Shown: in pieces, positions 44,545-53,547 of the stretch
How the letters are laid out: the number at the start of each line of letters is the position of its first letter
Position numbering within the stretch: the stretch's first letter is position 1
NCBI GenBank assembly: GCA_020634245.1
Contig: JACKCC010000019.1
Coordinates: forward strand, 1 to 64,000
Direction of reading: 5' to 3'
DNA from: Ardenticatenaceae bacterium
GTDB lineage: Bacteria > Chloroflexota > Anaerolineae > Promineifilales > Promineifilaceae
DNA: 64,000 nt
Program-made: the position numbers and the translations under genes
Notes under the pieces: generated by a model
Told to the model about the DNA's origin: nothing
Databases searched by the model: none
What the model saw: the letters and a program-made list of their open reading frames with translations, nothing else

Positions 44545-46752
44545 CTACGGACAGTAGATAGCATTGGCAATTTGTTCGTAAATTTCGACTAAATCATCAC
44601 CGGCAGGTGCATAATAGTAGTGTGATGGGCTGGAAGCAATGCTTTGCAGCAATGTCTCGTTGACATCTGGTCCCAACCCAATCGTGAAAACCACGATACC
44701 CGATGATTTTGCCGCCTGCGCGGCCAGCAGCACGGCGTTTTCTTCCACGCCGGTCGGGTTGCCATCGCTCAACAAAATCAAAGCCTGGGCACTCTCCTGG
44801 TGGCGCCGCGGGCTTGTCAGTTCCGCCTGACTCACAATAAAAGCCAAATCGATACGGGTTTCGCCATCAGCAGTCAGGGAAAACAGCGTGTTTTTAAGAT
44901 TAACCGCATCAATAGTCAATGGGTATTGCAAAATAGCACTGTCGGCAAAAGAAACCAGTCCGGCCTGATCAGCCGGAAAATTGAGAAGATCAATAAAGGT
45001 GGATGCTGCTAACTGAGCGGCTTCCAATTTAGTCTCATTATTATCGTCCACAGGGGAAGCCATACTGCCCGATGTGTCTAGCGCCAAAATAACATCAACG
45101 GACAAACCGGATGGTGTACAGTAATTATTTTCTATGACCGGTAGATAATTGTTATAAGGAATAACGGTAATCTCGGTTGTGGCGGTTAAGGTTGTGAATT
45201 CATTTTGGGCTGAGACAACGGCCGTATAAACACCCACTGCCGGATAGATGTGACCTAAAACTCGACCTGTCTCATTTGTCCCATCACCGAAATTCCACTC
45301 GTAATTCACATTCGTCCCCGTCACTATTGTCGCCGTCAAATTGGTTGTTTGACCAACATATGTCGGAGAATCTGATGCTGCGCTCAAACCAGTAATGACT
45401 TCGCCGATGTAGACAGGTGTCGTAGCTGTTAAGGTGTTGACGAGGTTACTGGCTGTGACAACGGCCGTGTACACCCCAACCGCCGGATAAGTATGAGTCA
45501 CCACAGCGCCAACCCCGGTCGCTCCATCACCAAAATCCCACGTGTAAGTTACATCGTTGCCCTGGGTAATAGTCGGCGTCAGCGTGGTGATATGCCCCAG
45601 CCGCGTTGGACTGTCATTCACAGCGGTTAAACCCACAACCGCCAGTTCCGGACGGGATACAGCTATGTGGCAACCATCTGATGTGTCTTTATAAGTAAAA
45701 TAGAACCAATCCTCGCCGCCCACATCTACAACCGCAAAATCCCATAACAATAAATACTGGGGTAAAATGACATTCATATCCAAAAAATTACTCGTCGTCG
45801 TTGCGAAATGTATGCCGTCGGCGCTGATCGCACTATTCATCTGCGTTCCATTCAAATAAAAGAGTTGATATGTGCCATCATGTAATCTTCTAACCCGATT
45901 GGCACTCTCTGTAGTAATACTGCCATCAATAGTTACCAACGTTCCACCAGTCAACCAATCTCCCCAGCCAGCGCCTGGTTCGCTGCTAATGCGAAAACGT
46001 AGCTCCTCACTTCCCGAATATCCTGAATCCCCATCCGGGTTCTCCCACATCAAATAATTACCTGCTTCCTTGTACAAACTCTGACTTTTCCCATCAACAA
46101 GAGCAGGTTGGTTCACAATATTCCATATGAGACCATCGGTACTAGTAATGTATCGAATTCCTTCGATCCACATATATCTTGGCGAAGTCACCACATTATA
46201 GTAAGTGCTTTCCCACCCGTGATAAATATCACCATCGTGTATAACCTGACGGATCCCATGTAAAACATGATAATCATAAGTCGAGTCAATTAGATTGGTA
46301 TCCAACCGATTGGTCCAAACCAATCCATCCTGACTTTCCAGGCGCTGCTCGGTAGCAATACGTGCCCCCCCTGTAACATTCCGATTATTTAACCACAAAT
46401 AGAAACCATTGTCTTCTTCAAGGATAAAAAATCTGCCAAATTCCCATCCAGAATCAGAACCTAGTGGTACGATCTCCTGTACCGAAACACCATTGTCTTC
46501 TAACAGCATTGTAGAAGTGATATAGACCACCTTATTGGGACTGGCTGATACGTATTCCTTGCTTATTTCTTGATATGGTTCAATTGAAGCCTGGACATTG
46601 AGTGACAGAGTTAACACGCCAATTACACTGCTCAAAGAAATAATCGACACAAATACAACCACTTTAATTCTGAAGTGAACAAATTGTTTGAAAAAGCTTT
46701 GGCTCAAATTGCTGGATTTTATATTTTTTCGCACGTAGCCCCCCTTCAACAC
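44545..46752 (-). CDS. exported PKD and VWA domain surface protein
   Basis: 735 residues (a GTG at 46734 after AAGGGGG is an alternative start). An N-terminal signal or anchor helix is at about 30-55. Residues ~70-375 look like a beta-propeller of the glycosidase/sialidase type (RYITSTDGLIWNIVNQP, FATTTSNFLDM). Two PKD domains follow (about 385-460 and 465-545: TYTWDFGDGATGVGAVVTHTYPAVGVYTAVV and YEWNFGDGTNETGRVLGHIYPAVGVYTAVV). The C-terminal VWA domain (555-735) has an intact MIDAS start VILALDTSGSMAS and ALILLSDGNPTG. A role in adhesion or carbohydrate binding is inferred. It is the last gene of the polysaccharide cluster, 54 bases after a GT gene. Confidence 0.85.
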   Translation of the reverse strand: MLKGGYVRKNIKSSNLSQSFFKQFVHFRIKVVVFVSIISLSSVIGVLTLSLNVQASIEPYQEISKEYVSASPNKVVYITSTMLLEDNGVSVQEIVPLGSDSGWEFGRFFILEEDNGFYLWLNNRNVTGGARIATEQRLESQDGLVWTNRLDTNLIDSTYDYHVLHGIRQVIHDGDIYHGWESTYYNVVTSPRYMWIEGIRYITSTDGLIWNIVNQPALVDGKSQSLYKEAGNYLMWENPDGDSGYSGSEELRFRISSEPGAGWGDWLTGGTLVTIDGSITTESANRVRRLHDGTYQLFYLNGTQMNSAISADGIHFATTTSNFLDMNVILPQYLLLWDFAVVDVGGEDWFYFTYKDTSDGCHIAVSRPELAVVGLTAVNDSPTRLGHITTLTPTITQGNDVTYTWDFGDGATGVGAVVTHTYPAVGVYTAVVTASNLVNTLTATTPVYIGEVITGLSAASDSPTYVGQTTNLTATIVTGTNVNYEWNFGDGTNETGRVLGHIYPAVGVYTAVVSAQNEFTTLTATTEITVIPYNNYLPVIENNYCTPSGLSVDVILALDTSGSMASPVDDNNETKLEAAQLAASTFIDLLNFPADQAGLVSFADSAILQYPLTIDAVNLKNTLFSLTADGETRIDLAFIVSQAELTSPRRHQESAQALILLSDGNPTGVEENAVLLAAQAAKSSGIVVFTIGLGPDVNETLLQSIASSPSHYYYAPAGDDLVEIYEQIANAIYCP

Positions 46753-46806
46753 TATTCAACAGTAAAACTATATGGCATTTATTATAGGCTAACTTAGAGC
46801 AATAAT

Positions 46807-47997
46807 CTACCTCAATAGCAACTCTTGGTACAGAAGATGAATATCTTGAACCATTTTTTCTGCACCAAACTGGAGGGATCGGGAACGGCCGTTTTCCCCC
46901 ATCCTTCTCCTTAACCCTTCATCAGCTAACAAAACCAGCGCCTTCGCGGCCAGCGCCTCCGGCTGCCCCCGCGCCACCAAAAAGCCATTCTCGCCATCTA
47001 CCACCGCTTCGGCCGACCCATCGGCCCGCGTGGTGACAATGGGCAGGCAGGTGGCCATCGCCTGGGGCAAAACGCGTGGCAGTCCTTCCCACAAACTGCT
47101 CAACACAAACACATCAAACATGGCCATCAATTCCGGCACATCGCGGCGCAAGCCGGTCAAAATGACCCGATCCGCGATTCCGGCAGCTTGCAGCCCTGCC
47201 TCGACCTCTGGCCGCAGCGAACCATCACCGACGATGACAAACCAGGCTTCCGGCTGCCGTTGATGAATATACGCAAAAGCCATCACCAAATCCAACGGCG
47301 CTTTCTGCGGCGATAACCGGGTCACGCTGCCCACAACCAGAGCATCCATCGGAATGCCTAACTGCTGCCGCATTACCTGCGGCGGCACAGCCGGGTGGCC
47401 AAATCGATCCAGTTCCACGCCGCTGCGAATGACGTGGTAATCCTCGCGGCGGCCGATGCTCTGAGCCAGTCCCTTGTCGATATCCTGGGGCGAAACGACA
47501 ATGAGCGCCTGGCTAAACTGCGCGCCAAATTTCTCCAGCAGCACGTACATCTGGCGCTTGACCGGCGACATCTGATCATGGAAGCTCCAGCCATGCACAG
47601 TATGAACGATGACAGGCACACCGGCCAGATGCGCTGCCCAGCGCCCCACCACCCCCGCTTTGGAGCTGTGCGTGTGAACAATTTGATAACCGCCAGCCTG
47701 CATCATCTGGCGCAGTTTTTGTACAGCCCGCAAATCATTGAGCGGGCTGATTTCGCGGCGCAGTTCGGGTAGGATGGTCAGCGATGTTCCCCGCTGGTGT
47801 ACTTCTTCAATCAGGGACCCTTCAGGGCCGGTTTGGGGACCGCTGACAATATCGACCTTGTAACGGCCGTCACTGAGCCTGTCGAAGTGACCACCCACCA
47901 TCCCTTTGTTCATCAAATCGGCCGTCAGCATGGTGTTTTCCTGCGCCCCGCCAATAATCAGCCGAGTAATGGGATGCAAAACACGAATCGGTATCAT
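46807..47997 (-). CDS. GT4-family glycosyltransferase with repeat-derived insertion
   Basis: 396 residues, GT-B fold, retaining GT4 type. The acceptor half opens HPITRLIIGGAQENTMLTADL, then DIVSGPQTGPEGSLIEE. The donor half has VVGSVTRLSPQKAPLDLVMAFAYI and VFVLSSLWEGLPRVLPQAMATCLPIVTTRADGSAEAV, the E-x7-E nucleotide-sugar motif. The stretch around MVGGHFDRLSDGRYKVD contains ~10 extra residues encoded by a GAGCCTGTCGAA half-repeat plus ACGGCCGT. It overlaps the next upstream gene by four bases (ATGA). Confidence 0.92.
   Translation of the reverse strand: MIPIRVLHPITRLIIGGAQENTMLTADLMNKGMVGGHFDRLSDGRYKVDIVSGPQTGPEGSLIEEVHQRGTSLTILPELRREISPLNDLRAVQKLRQMMQAGGYQIVHTHSSKAGVVGRWAAHLAGVPVIVHTVHGWSFHDQMSPVKRQMYVLLEKFGAQFSQALIVVSPQDIDKGLAQSIGRREDYHVIRSGVELDRFGHPAVPPQVMRQQLGIPMDALVVGSVTRLSPQKAPLDLVMAFAYIHQRQPEAWFVIVGDGSLRPEVEAGLQAAGIADRVILTGLRRDVPELMAMFDVFVLSSLWEGLPRVLPQAMATCLPIVTTRADGSAEAVVDGENGFLVARGQPEALAAKALVLLADEGLRRRMGENGRSRSLQFGAEKMVQDIHLLYQELLLR
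47871..47890. repeat. GAGCCTGTCGAA half-repeat inside a GT gene
   Basis: CACTGAGCCTGTCGAAGTGA lies in frame in the glycosyltransferase gene next to an ACGGCCGT. It matches one arm of the intergenic copies at 12675, 31321 and 62309. It adds roughly the residues HFDRLSD. Confidence 0.75.
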
Positions 47998-49118
47998 TGT
48001 TGATACCCTTTGGCTTTTGCCAGACGAAGATAAAGCGCTGTCAACTGCCGGGTGGTGGTCGCGGCGCTGAACTCAGCCAAAACCCGTGCTCGCCCGGCTG
48101 CGCCCGTAGCCGCAGCCTGAGCCGGACGGCGCAAAACAGCCAGAACAGCCTGAGCCAACGCGTCTACATCGCCCGGTGGAACCAGACGCCCCGTTTCACC
48201 ATTAATGACAAGCTCCGGCACGCCGCCCACATTCGTGGCTACCACTGGCAAACCGGCCGCCATCGCTTCCAAAATAGCCAACGGTAGTCCTTCCCACAAC
48301 GACGGCAACACAAACAAATCCAGCGCCGTCAAAATATCGGGGATGTCATGCCGCGCACCGGCAAAAATCACATCACGATCAATTTCCAATGCCTGCGCCC
48401 GAGTCTGCCACGCATCGCGCATTTCGCCATCGCCAACGATGAGCAGACGAGCTTCCGGCATCTCCTCACGAATCCGGGGAAAAGCTTCCAGCAAATAGCC
48501 GACGCCTTTTTGCGGATGCAGCCGCCCGACAACGCCGATAAGCGGCGCTGCTGCCGGAATGTCAAGTGCCTGCCGCAAGGCAGTTCGCCGGTCTGTTTTT
48601 TCAATGGCAAATGGGGCGGCGTCGATGCAGTTGTAGATGAGGCTGACCTTTTGCGGTGAAACGGCTGTTCCCTCAATTTCGGCCTGCTGTGCTAACTGGC
48701 AAACGGCCGTTACCTGATCATCTAACGGCGCTGTCCAACGGTTGATCCGTTCCCGCCAGGGGCCGCCAATGGAGATATTCTGCCGCCAGGTGACGATGAC
48801 CGGCACACGGGCCAACCGCCCCAGGATGCGGGCCGGGATATTGGCATGGAAAAGGGAGGCGTGCAGGAGAAACGGCCGTTCCCGCCGCAGCGCCTGGTAC
48901 AGACGCCACAAACCATCCAACCGCCATTTGGCTCGCATTCCCAAATCAATCACCGGAATATCCAGGGCGCGAATCTCGTCAGCCAATGGACTGTCCCCGC
49001 CGTAGAAACAGGCGACAACCGGTAAAAATCGCTCACGGTCCAGATGGCGCAGCACCTGCACCAGCATCGTCTGCGCCCCGCCAATTTCTAAATCAGTAAT
49101 TAGATAAAACAGTTTCAT
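47994..49118 (-). CDS. GT4-family glycosyltransferase
   Basis: 374 residues, GT-B fold. The N-terminus reads KLFYLITDLEIGGAQTMLVQVLRHLD with the GGAQ loop. The donor half has IGVVGRLHPQKGVGYLLEAFPRI, and LFVLPSLWEGLPLAILEAMAAGLPVVATNVGGVPELV holds the E-x7-E motif of GT4 enzymes. It resembles enzymes that add sugars to undecaprenyl-linked intermediates. The sugar is unknown. It overlaps the following gene by four bases. Confidence 0.93.
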   Translation of the reverse strand: MKLFYLITDLEIGGAQTMLVQVLRHLDRERFLPVVACFYGGDSPLADEIRALDIPVIDLGMRAKWRLDGLWRLYQALRRERPFLLHASLFHANIPARILGRLARVPVIVTWRQNISIGGPWRERINRWTAPLDDQVTAVCQLAQQAEIEGTAVSPQKVSLIYNCIDAAPFAIEKTDRRTALRQALDIPAAAPLIGVVGRLHPQKGVGYLLEAFPRIREEMPEARLLIVGDGEMRDAWQTRAQALEIDRDVIFAGARHDIPDILTALDLFVLPSLWEGLPLAILEAMAAGLPVVATNVGGVPELVINGETGRLVPPGDVDALAQAVLAVLRRPAQAAATGAAGRARVLAEFSAATTTRQLTALYLRLAKAKGYQQ

Positions 49119-49141
49119 TCGACAATATTGGAAATAAAAAT

Positions 49142-49206
49142 TGATCTACAGATTTCACAGATTAATGGCCAAACAAAATCTGTGTAATCTGCGAAATCTG
49201 TGGTTA
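49142..49206. repeat. ACAGATT-type palindromic repeat
   Basis: TCTACAGATTTCACAGATTA at the left and ATCTGCGAAATCTGTGG at the right are near complements. Similar sequences recur in many bacterial genomes. It fills most of the 123-bp gap between two glycosyltransferase genes. Confidence 0.65.
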
Positions 49207-49241
49207 AAAGTGTTAACATAACGTTTTTCCGGTAATGTCTA

Positions 49242-50399
49242 TTACAAAAAAGAGCGGATGATCCGTTCCATCACATCAACCCGGCGGTCCCAGGAATGCT
49301 GCCGGGCCACAAGCTGGCGCTGACGCTGTTTTTCGGCATTATCGTCGCCTAACGCTTGTGCTGCTCTATGAATAAACGCCTCAGGAGAAGCCGCCTGATA
49401 CACCAGTTCGGCAAACTCAGCCGCTTCGGGATGAGGCGTGCTGATCACCGGCTTTCCGGCCGCCAGGTATTCGTACAATTTTAGCGGGCTGCGAAAATAA
49501 CCCCGCTCGTCGTCTATGTAAGGCAGCAGGCAAATGTCCATCCCTTTGAGCAGCGCTGGCATGTCGGCAAAAGGATATTTGCCTAAAAAATAAACGTTGG
49601 GCAGCACAGCCAGACGCCGCAGTGGTGGAGCGTCCATCGTCCAGGGATAGGTATCGCCCACAAAGACCAGCGTCCAATCGGTCCGCTGCCGGGCTAACGC
49701 ATCCAAAACGTCGTAATCCAGCCGTTCGTTGATATGACCACTGTAGCCAATACGCGGTCGCGGCAAGCCGGCAATGGCCGGATGTTCAGCAATTTCTGCC
49801 ACTTGATTAAAATGATCTACGTCGACACCGCTGGGGATGCGGTAGGTTTGCGGGTTGTGGCGGCGTTTGTTTTCATAGGTAGGCAGGGAATTGGCGAAAA
49901 CCACATCTACTTTTCGCAGCAGGTCTGATTCCAGAGCGGTGATGGTGCGGCGTTTTCGCCCAGTGGTAGCGGCCGTCCACTCATCAATACAATGGTAAAC
50001 GCTCAACTTCTCTTGAAACTGGCCGATTAATTCCCCCTGCTCAGGATTGTACAGCCAAAGAATTGGTTCGGAAAAATCAAGCTGCCGCTCATAACGGCGT
50101 GTCGCCGCCAGGGTGATTTTTTGATTGATACGATTGATAAAGGGAGAATAATATTTGCCTGGCAGCAGCAAGGGCAGGCTGACAATCCACAAATTATCTT
50201 CTACCCGGCGAAGACCCTCTCGCCAGCGCCGCAATTTACGCTGCCGAAAAGCGGGATAACGCACGAAATGCTCCAGACCGATGGGCCTTTCCACAAACAG
50301 CACGCGGTAGCCGCGCCGGGCAAAGCGCACCATGACTTGCTGGCGGCTGCCCCACACGCCGTCCCAATCAGTCGAGGAAAAACACACAATATCGGTCAT
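49242..50399 (-). CDS. GT4-like glycosyltransferase
   Basis: 385 residues with a GT-B fold. The N-terminus TDIVCFSSTDWDGVWGSRQQVMVRFARRGYRVLFVE is typical of a GT4-related subfamily that often acts in exopolysaccharide loci. The donor domain contains RIGYSGHINERLDYDVLDALA, VYFLGKYPFADMPALLKGMDICLLPY, then SPLKLYEYLAAGKPVISTPHPEAAEF. Substrate unknown. Confidence 0.88.
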   Translation of the reverse strand: MTDIVCFSSTDWDGVWGSRQQVMVRFARRGYRVLFVERPIGLEHFVRYPAFRQRKLRRWREGLRRVEDNLWIVSLPLLLPGKYYSPFINRINQKITLAATRRYERQLDFSEPILWLYNPEQGELIGQFQEKLSVYHCIDEWTAATTGRKRRTITALESDLLRKVDVVFANSLPTYENKRRHNPQTYRIPSGVDVDHFNQVAEIAEHPAIAGLPRPRIGYSGHINERLDYDVLDALARQRTDWTLVFVGDTYPWTMDAPPLRRLAVLPNVYFLGKYPFADMPALLKGMDICLLPYIDDERGYFRSPLKLYEYLAAGKPVISTPHPEAAEFAELVYQAASPEAFIHRAAQALGDDNAEKQRQRQLVARQHSWDRRVDVMERIIRSFL

Positions 50400-50418
50400 T
50401 TTGTTTATTGGTCGGTCC

Positions 50419-50484
50419 CAGAGGTGACAGCCACTTGAGACATCATTTGCAATTACCTCTAAAAGAAAGTAACTGTCACCTGAA
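50419..50484. repeat. GTGACAG-type palindromic repeat, copy 3
   Basis: CAGAGGTGACAG at the left and AACTGTCACCTGAA at the right form the palindrome, inverted relative to copies 1 and 2. It ends four bases from the stop of the minus-strand gene at 50488. Confidence 0.8.
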
Positions 50485-50487
50485 TGG

Positions 50488-51615
50488 TTACCATTTTTGA
50501 ACTAGCCGGGCAATCAAATCGTATTCTTTATCGGCAATCCGTTCGATGGCGAAATTTTGCGCGGCGTATGAGCGGGCGGCCAGCCCCAATTGTGCCCGCA
50601 AATCGGGATCGGCCAACAAATGCTGGATGGCGGTTTGAATGCTGGTCACGTCGGGTTGGCACAGCCAGCCCGTTTGGCCATGCTCGATAAATTCGCGGAT
50701 GCCAGAAACATCTGTGCCCAGTACGGCCGTTCCCGCCGCCATCGCCTCAATCAACGCCTTGGGGTGCCCTTCCGAACGAGAAGGCAGGACAAACAACTCA
50801 GACCGGCACAGTTCCAGGGCAATTTTTTCTTGTGGCACAATGCCCCAAAATTGCACCGGGACGTTTAATTGAGCCGCCAACGCCTCCAGCGGTTGGCGCT
50901 GCGGCCCGTCGCCGATGATGACCAGGGAAACGCCAGCAATTTGACCCACCGCATGAATGAGCAGATCTAAATTTTTAACCGGATGCAGCCGTCCCACAAA
51001 ACAGATCCGCCCTTTCTCCGGTTGGATTTCCGGGCGGGGACGGAATTGTTCCGTGTCCACGTAGTTGGGAATGACGGTGATTTTTTGCGGCGGAACGGCA
51101 TAATTTTCCACAACGTGCTGCTTCATGACCGGGGTGGTGAGGATGATTTGGTCGGCAGCTTTGAATGAAACGCGCTGCAGCCAATCAATCATCCTGGCCT
51201 TGACGCCTCGCCCACCATCGGTGCGGTGCAGTTCGGCCCACAAGTAACCGGCTCTGGCGATGAATGGTTTATGGAACAGTTTGGCGGCGAGAACGGCCGT
51301 CCACGCCCCGTCCGGTTGATTGTTTTTGAAAACATCGGCGCGGCGCAAAGTTCGGGCGTGCAGCAAGGAAGCTAACAGACTGTACAGGTTGGGTGGCAGC
51401 CGCCAACGATTGTACAAAATAATCATGTCGCCTAGTTGGGATTGATAAGCCAGTTCCTCTTCGCCGCCGCTGGTCACAATGCTCACCCGACCCAATTTGG
51501 CCTGCAACTGTTTGTAGATGGCTATTTCACGGTTCAAAATGCCCATTTCCGCCCAGCGCCGCAGCGGCATGGCGCGGGTCATAAACAGGACGAGGTGGAT
51601 TTTGTCGGGCATCAT
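50488..51615 (-). CDS. GT4-family glycosyltransferase
   Basis: A 375-residue GT-B enzyme (an upstream start at 51636 gives 382). Donor-half motifs are GRICFVGRLHPVKNLDLLIHAV, VSLVIIGDGPQRQPLEALA, and LFVLPSRSEGHPKALIEAMAAGTAVLGTDVSGIREFI (E-x7-E). Part of the polysaccharide cluster; sugar unknown. Confidence 0.92.
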   Translation of the reverse strand: MMPDKIHLVLFMTRAMPLRRWAEMGILNREIAIYKQLQAKLGRVSIVTSGGEEELAYQSQLGDMIILYNRWRLPPNLYSLLASLLHARTLRRADVFKNNQPDGAWTAVLAAKLFHKPFIARAGYLWAELHRTDGGRGVKARMIDWLQRVSFKAADQIILTTPVMKQHVVENYAVPPQKITVIPNYVDTEQFRPRPEIQPEKGRICFVGRLHPVKNLDLLIHAVGQIAGVSLVIIGDGPQRQPLEALAAQLNVPVQFWGIVPQEKIALELCRSELFVLPSRSEGHPKALIEAMAAGTAVLGTDVSGIREFIEHGQTGWLCQPDVTSIQTAIQHLLADPDLRAQLGLAARSYAAQNFAIERIADKEYDLIARLVQKW

Positions 51616-51672
51616 TATCCTATTTGCAACATACAAGGAATAATGTGTTCCAAGGAAACGTCGTATCTTGTA

Positions 51673-52389
51673 TCATGAAGCATCTTCCTCCAACGGCATC
51701 ACTTCAGCCCAAATTTCGCCCCAGCAGATTTCCCGATAGGTTATCCGCAGATGCGCTTCGGTCATTTCCTGAGCGAAGGATTCGATGGTGTATTCAGTTT
51801 CGTGGGTGGGATCCAGCCGCCATTCGACACCCAATTCGCGTTTCAGGGGCACGCGCCAATCCCGCTCGAACAAGGGTACGCGGATGAGCAGACGTTCCGG
51901 ATTGGTGTTTTGGCAAAGCCGTCGCAAGAAGTACGGCCGTTCCGGTAAATGCTCCAACACGTTAGACAGGATGATGACAGAGAAACGGCCGTCAGGAACC
52001 ATCGCCAACACATCTCCCACCACGTACTGCACACGCGGATGAATAAATCGCTCCTGGGCCGCAGCGATATTTTGCGGATTAATATCTACCCCGACCACCT
52101 GTGCGCCAGACCGTTCGGCCACATCATGGGCGACGGCGCCAACACCGCAGCCCACATCCAACACCCGATCCGCCGCATTGATCCGGGCGACAAAAAAATC
52201 ATGGTAACGCATATGGCGGTGCTTGGTGTGGACGCCTTGGCCATAAGCAATGGCTATCTGCCCTTCCAGGAAATACAACCACGTATCCAACCCGAATAAA
52301 AAACGCAGCACCTTCTCCGGCGGCCATAAATGCAAAAACCAGAGAACGGCCGTTCGCAGCCACCGTTTAACTTTTGAAATCATCCTCAA
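51673..52389 (-). CDS. class I SAM-dependent methyltransferase
   Basis: 238 residues. An N-terminal amphipathic part contains VKRWLRTAVLWFLHLWPPEKVLRFL, and the Rossmann methyltransferase follows. The SAM-binding glycine motif is VLDVGCGVGAVAHDVAERSGAQVVGVDINP, with VVGDVLAMVPDGRFSVIILSNVLEHLPERP. It probably modifies a glycan or lipid-linked sugar of the cluster, but this is from context only. Confidence 0.9.
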   Translation of the reverse strand: MRMISKVKRWLRTAVLWFLHLWPPEKVLRFLFGLDTWLYFLEGQIAIAYGQGVHTKHRHMRYHDFFVARINAADRVLDVGCGVGAVAHDVAERSGAQVVGVDINPQNIAAAQERFIHPRVQYVVGDVLAMVPDGRFSVIILSNVLEHLPERPYFLRRLCQNTNPERLLIRVPLFERDWRVPLKRELGVEWRLDPTHETEYTIESFAQEMTEAHLRITYREICWGEIWAEVMPLEEDAS

Positions 52390-52395
52390 ACCTCG

Positions 52396-53547
52396 TCACC
52401 CATCTTTCAATGCCGCAAAAATAGGCGCATACAACTCTCTATAGTAGCGGACGCCGATCAGCGACCAATCGTATTTTTGAATATCAGCCAGCCCTTGGAG
52501 TGCTAACCGTCCCCCCAAATTTTGGTCGTCCGCCAATCGGCCAATCGATTCGGCCAATCCGGCCACATCATCCACATCGGCCAACAGTCCGTTACCATCA
52601 TGAGTAATCACATCCGGCGCCGTCCCTACCCGCGTCGAAACCAGGGGCACACCGCAGGCCAGGGACTCCAAAACCGCATTAGGGCCGCCTTCTTCCCGCG
52701 AAGCAACCAGATAAGCATCCAGACAGTGATACATCGTCACCACATCATGATAATTTTCTAATATCTGATGGCGATAAGGAATCCCCAATTTATCCAACCC
52801 TTGCTTCACATAGCCGCGCGCCGGACCGGTCAATAACACAAACAGATTTTTTTGCTGCTGGAAAACACGGGCCATGACCGCCAAAAACACGTCTGGCCCC
52901 TTGACCAATTTGGGCGTCAGCCCTTCGCCCCAGCCAGCGCCATCCTTCTGAAACGAGCCAACGCAAAAAGCGTTTTGCGGTACATCTATTTGGGAGCGAT
53001 AAATCTGCCGCTGCGCGGCAGTGGCCGGGCGGAATTTGGCCAAATCTACGCCTAAAGGCAGGCAGACGACCTTTTCAGCCGGCACGCCCCAGTCGAGTAA
53101 ACGATTTTCCATGATGCGGCAGGCGGTGACAACTCGCGTCAATTGGGACGTGTTAATCAGGAACTTTTCGGTGTTGCGGGTCAACTGCGGGAACTGCGGC
53201 GCAAGATTACCGTGAAAAATGGTGGCAATCAGTGTATTTTGCCGATTGCGGCGCGACTCCAGGCTAGCTAAAAAAGCGCCGGCCTCTCCATAATGGATGA
53301 TGTGGTCAACAAGCAGATGGGGTGCGGTGGTTAGTTGGGCTTTAACGTTAAATTGGTGGGTTACAGCCGTTACCACATACCGCCCCACCCAATCCGTCAC
53401 CCAGTTAGCATCCGGCACCACATAATACAGGGCCGGTTCAGAATTCAACCCCCAGGCCCGGCGTGCCTGCCGATAAAAAAAATCCGGGCCGCTGGCCAAA
53501 AGCGATCTGACCTTCTGCCCCTTTGCCGCCCACTGCGTTCGTCTCAA
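52396..53547 (-). CDS. GT4-family glycosyltransferase
   Basis: 383 residues. The donor half shows FCVGSFQKDGAGWGEGLTPKLVKGPDVFLAVM and CLDAYLVASREEGGPNAVLESLACGVPLVSTRVGTAPDVITHDGNGLLADVDD (E-x7-E), typical GT4. Its start overlaps the stop of the next upstream gene by four bases, so the pair is coupled. Confidence 0.9.
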   Translation of the reverse strand: MRRTQWAAKGQKVRSLLASGPDFFYRQARRAWGLNSEPALYYVVPDANWVTDWVGRYVVTAVTHQFNVKAQLTTAPHLLVDHIIHYGEAGAFLASLESRRNRQNTLIATIFHGNLAPQFPQLTRNTEKFLINTSQLTRVVTACRIMENRLLDWGVPAEKVVCLPLGVDLAKFRPATAAQRQIYRSQIDVPQNAFCVGSFQKDGAGWGEGLTPKLVKGPDVFLAVMARVFQQQKNLFVLLTGPARGYVKQGLDKLGIPYRHQILENYHDVVTMYHCLDAYLVASREEGGPNAVLESLACGVPLVSTRVGTAPDVITHDGNGLLADVDDVAGLAESIGRLADDQNLGGRLALQGLADIQKYDWSLIGVRYYRELYAPIFAALKDG

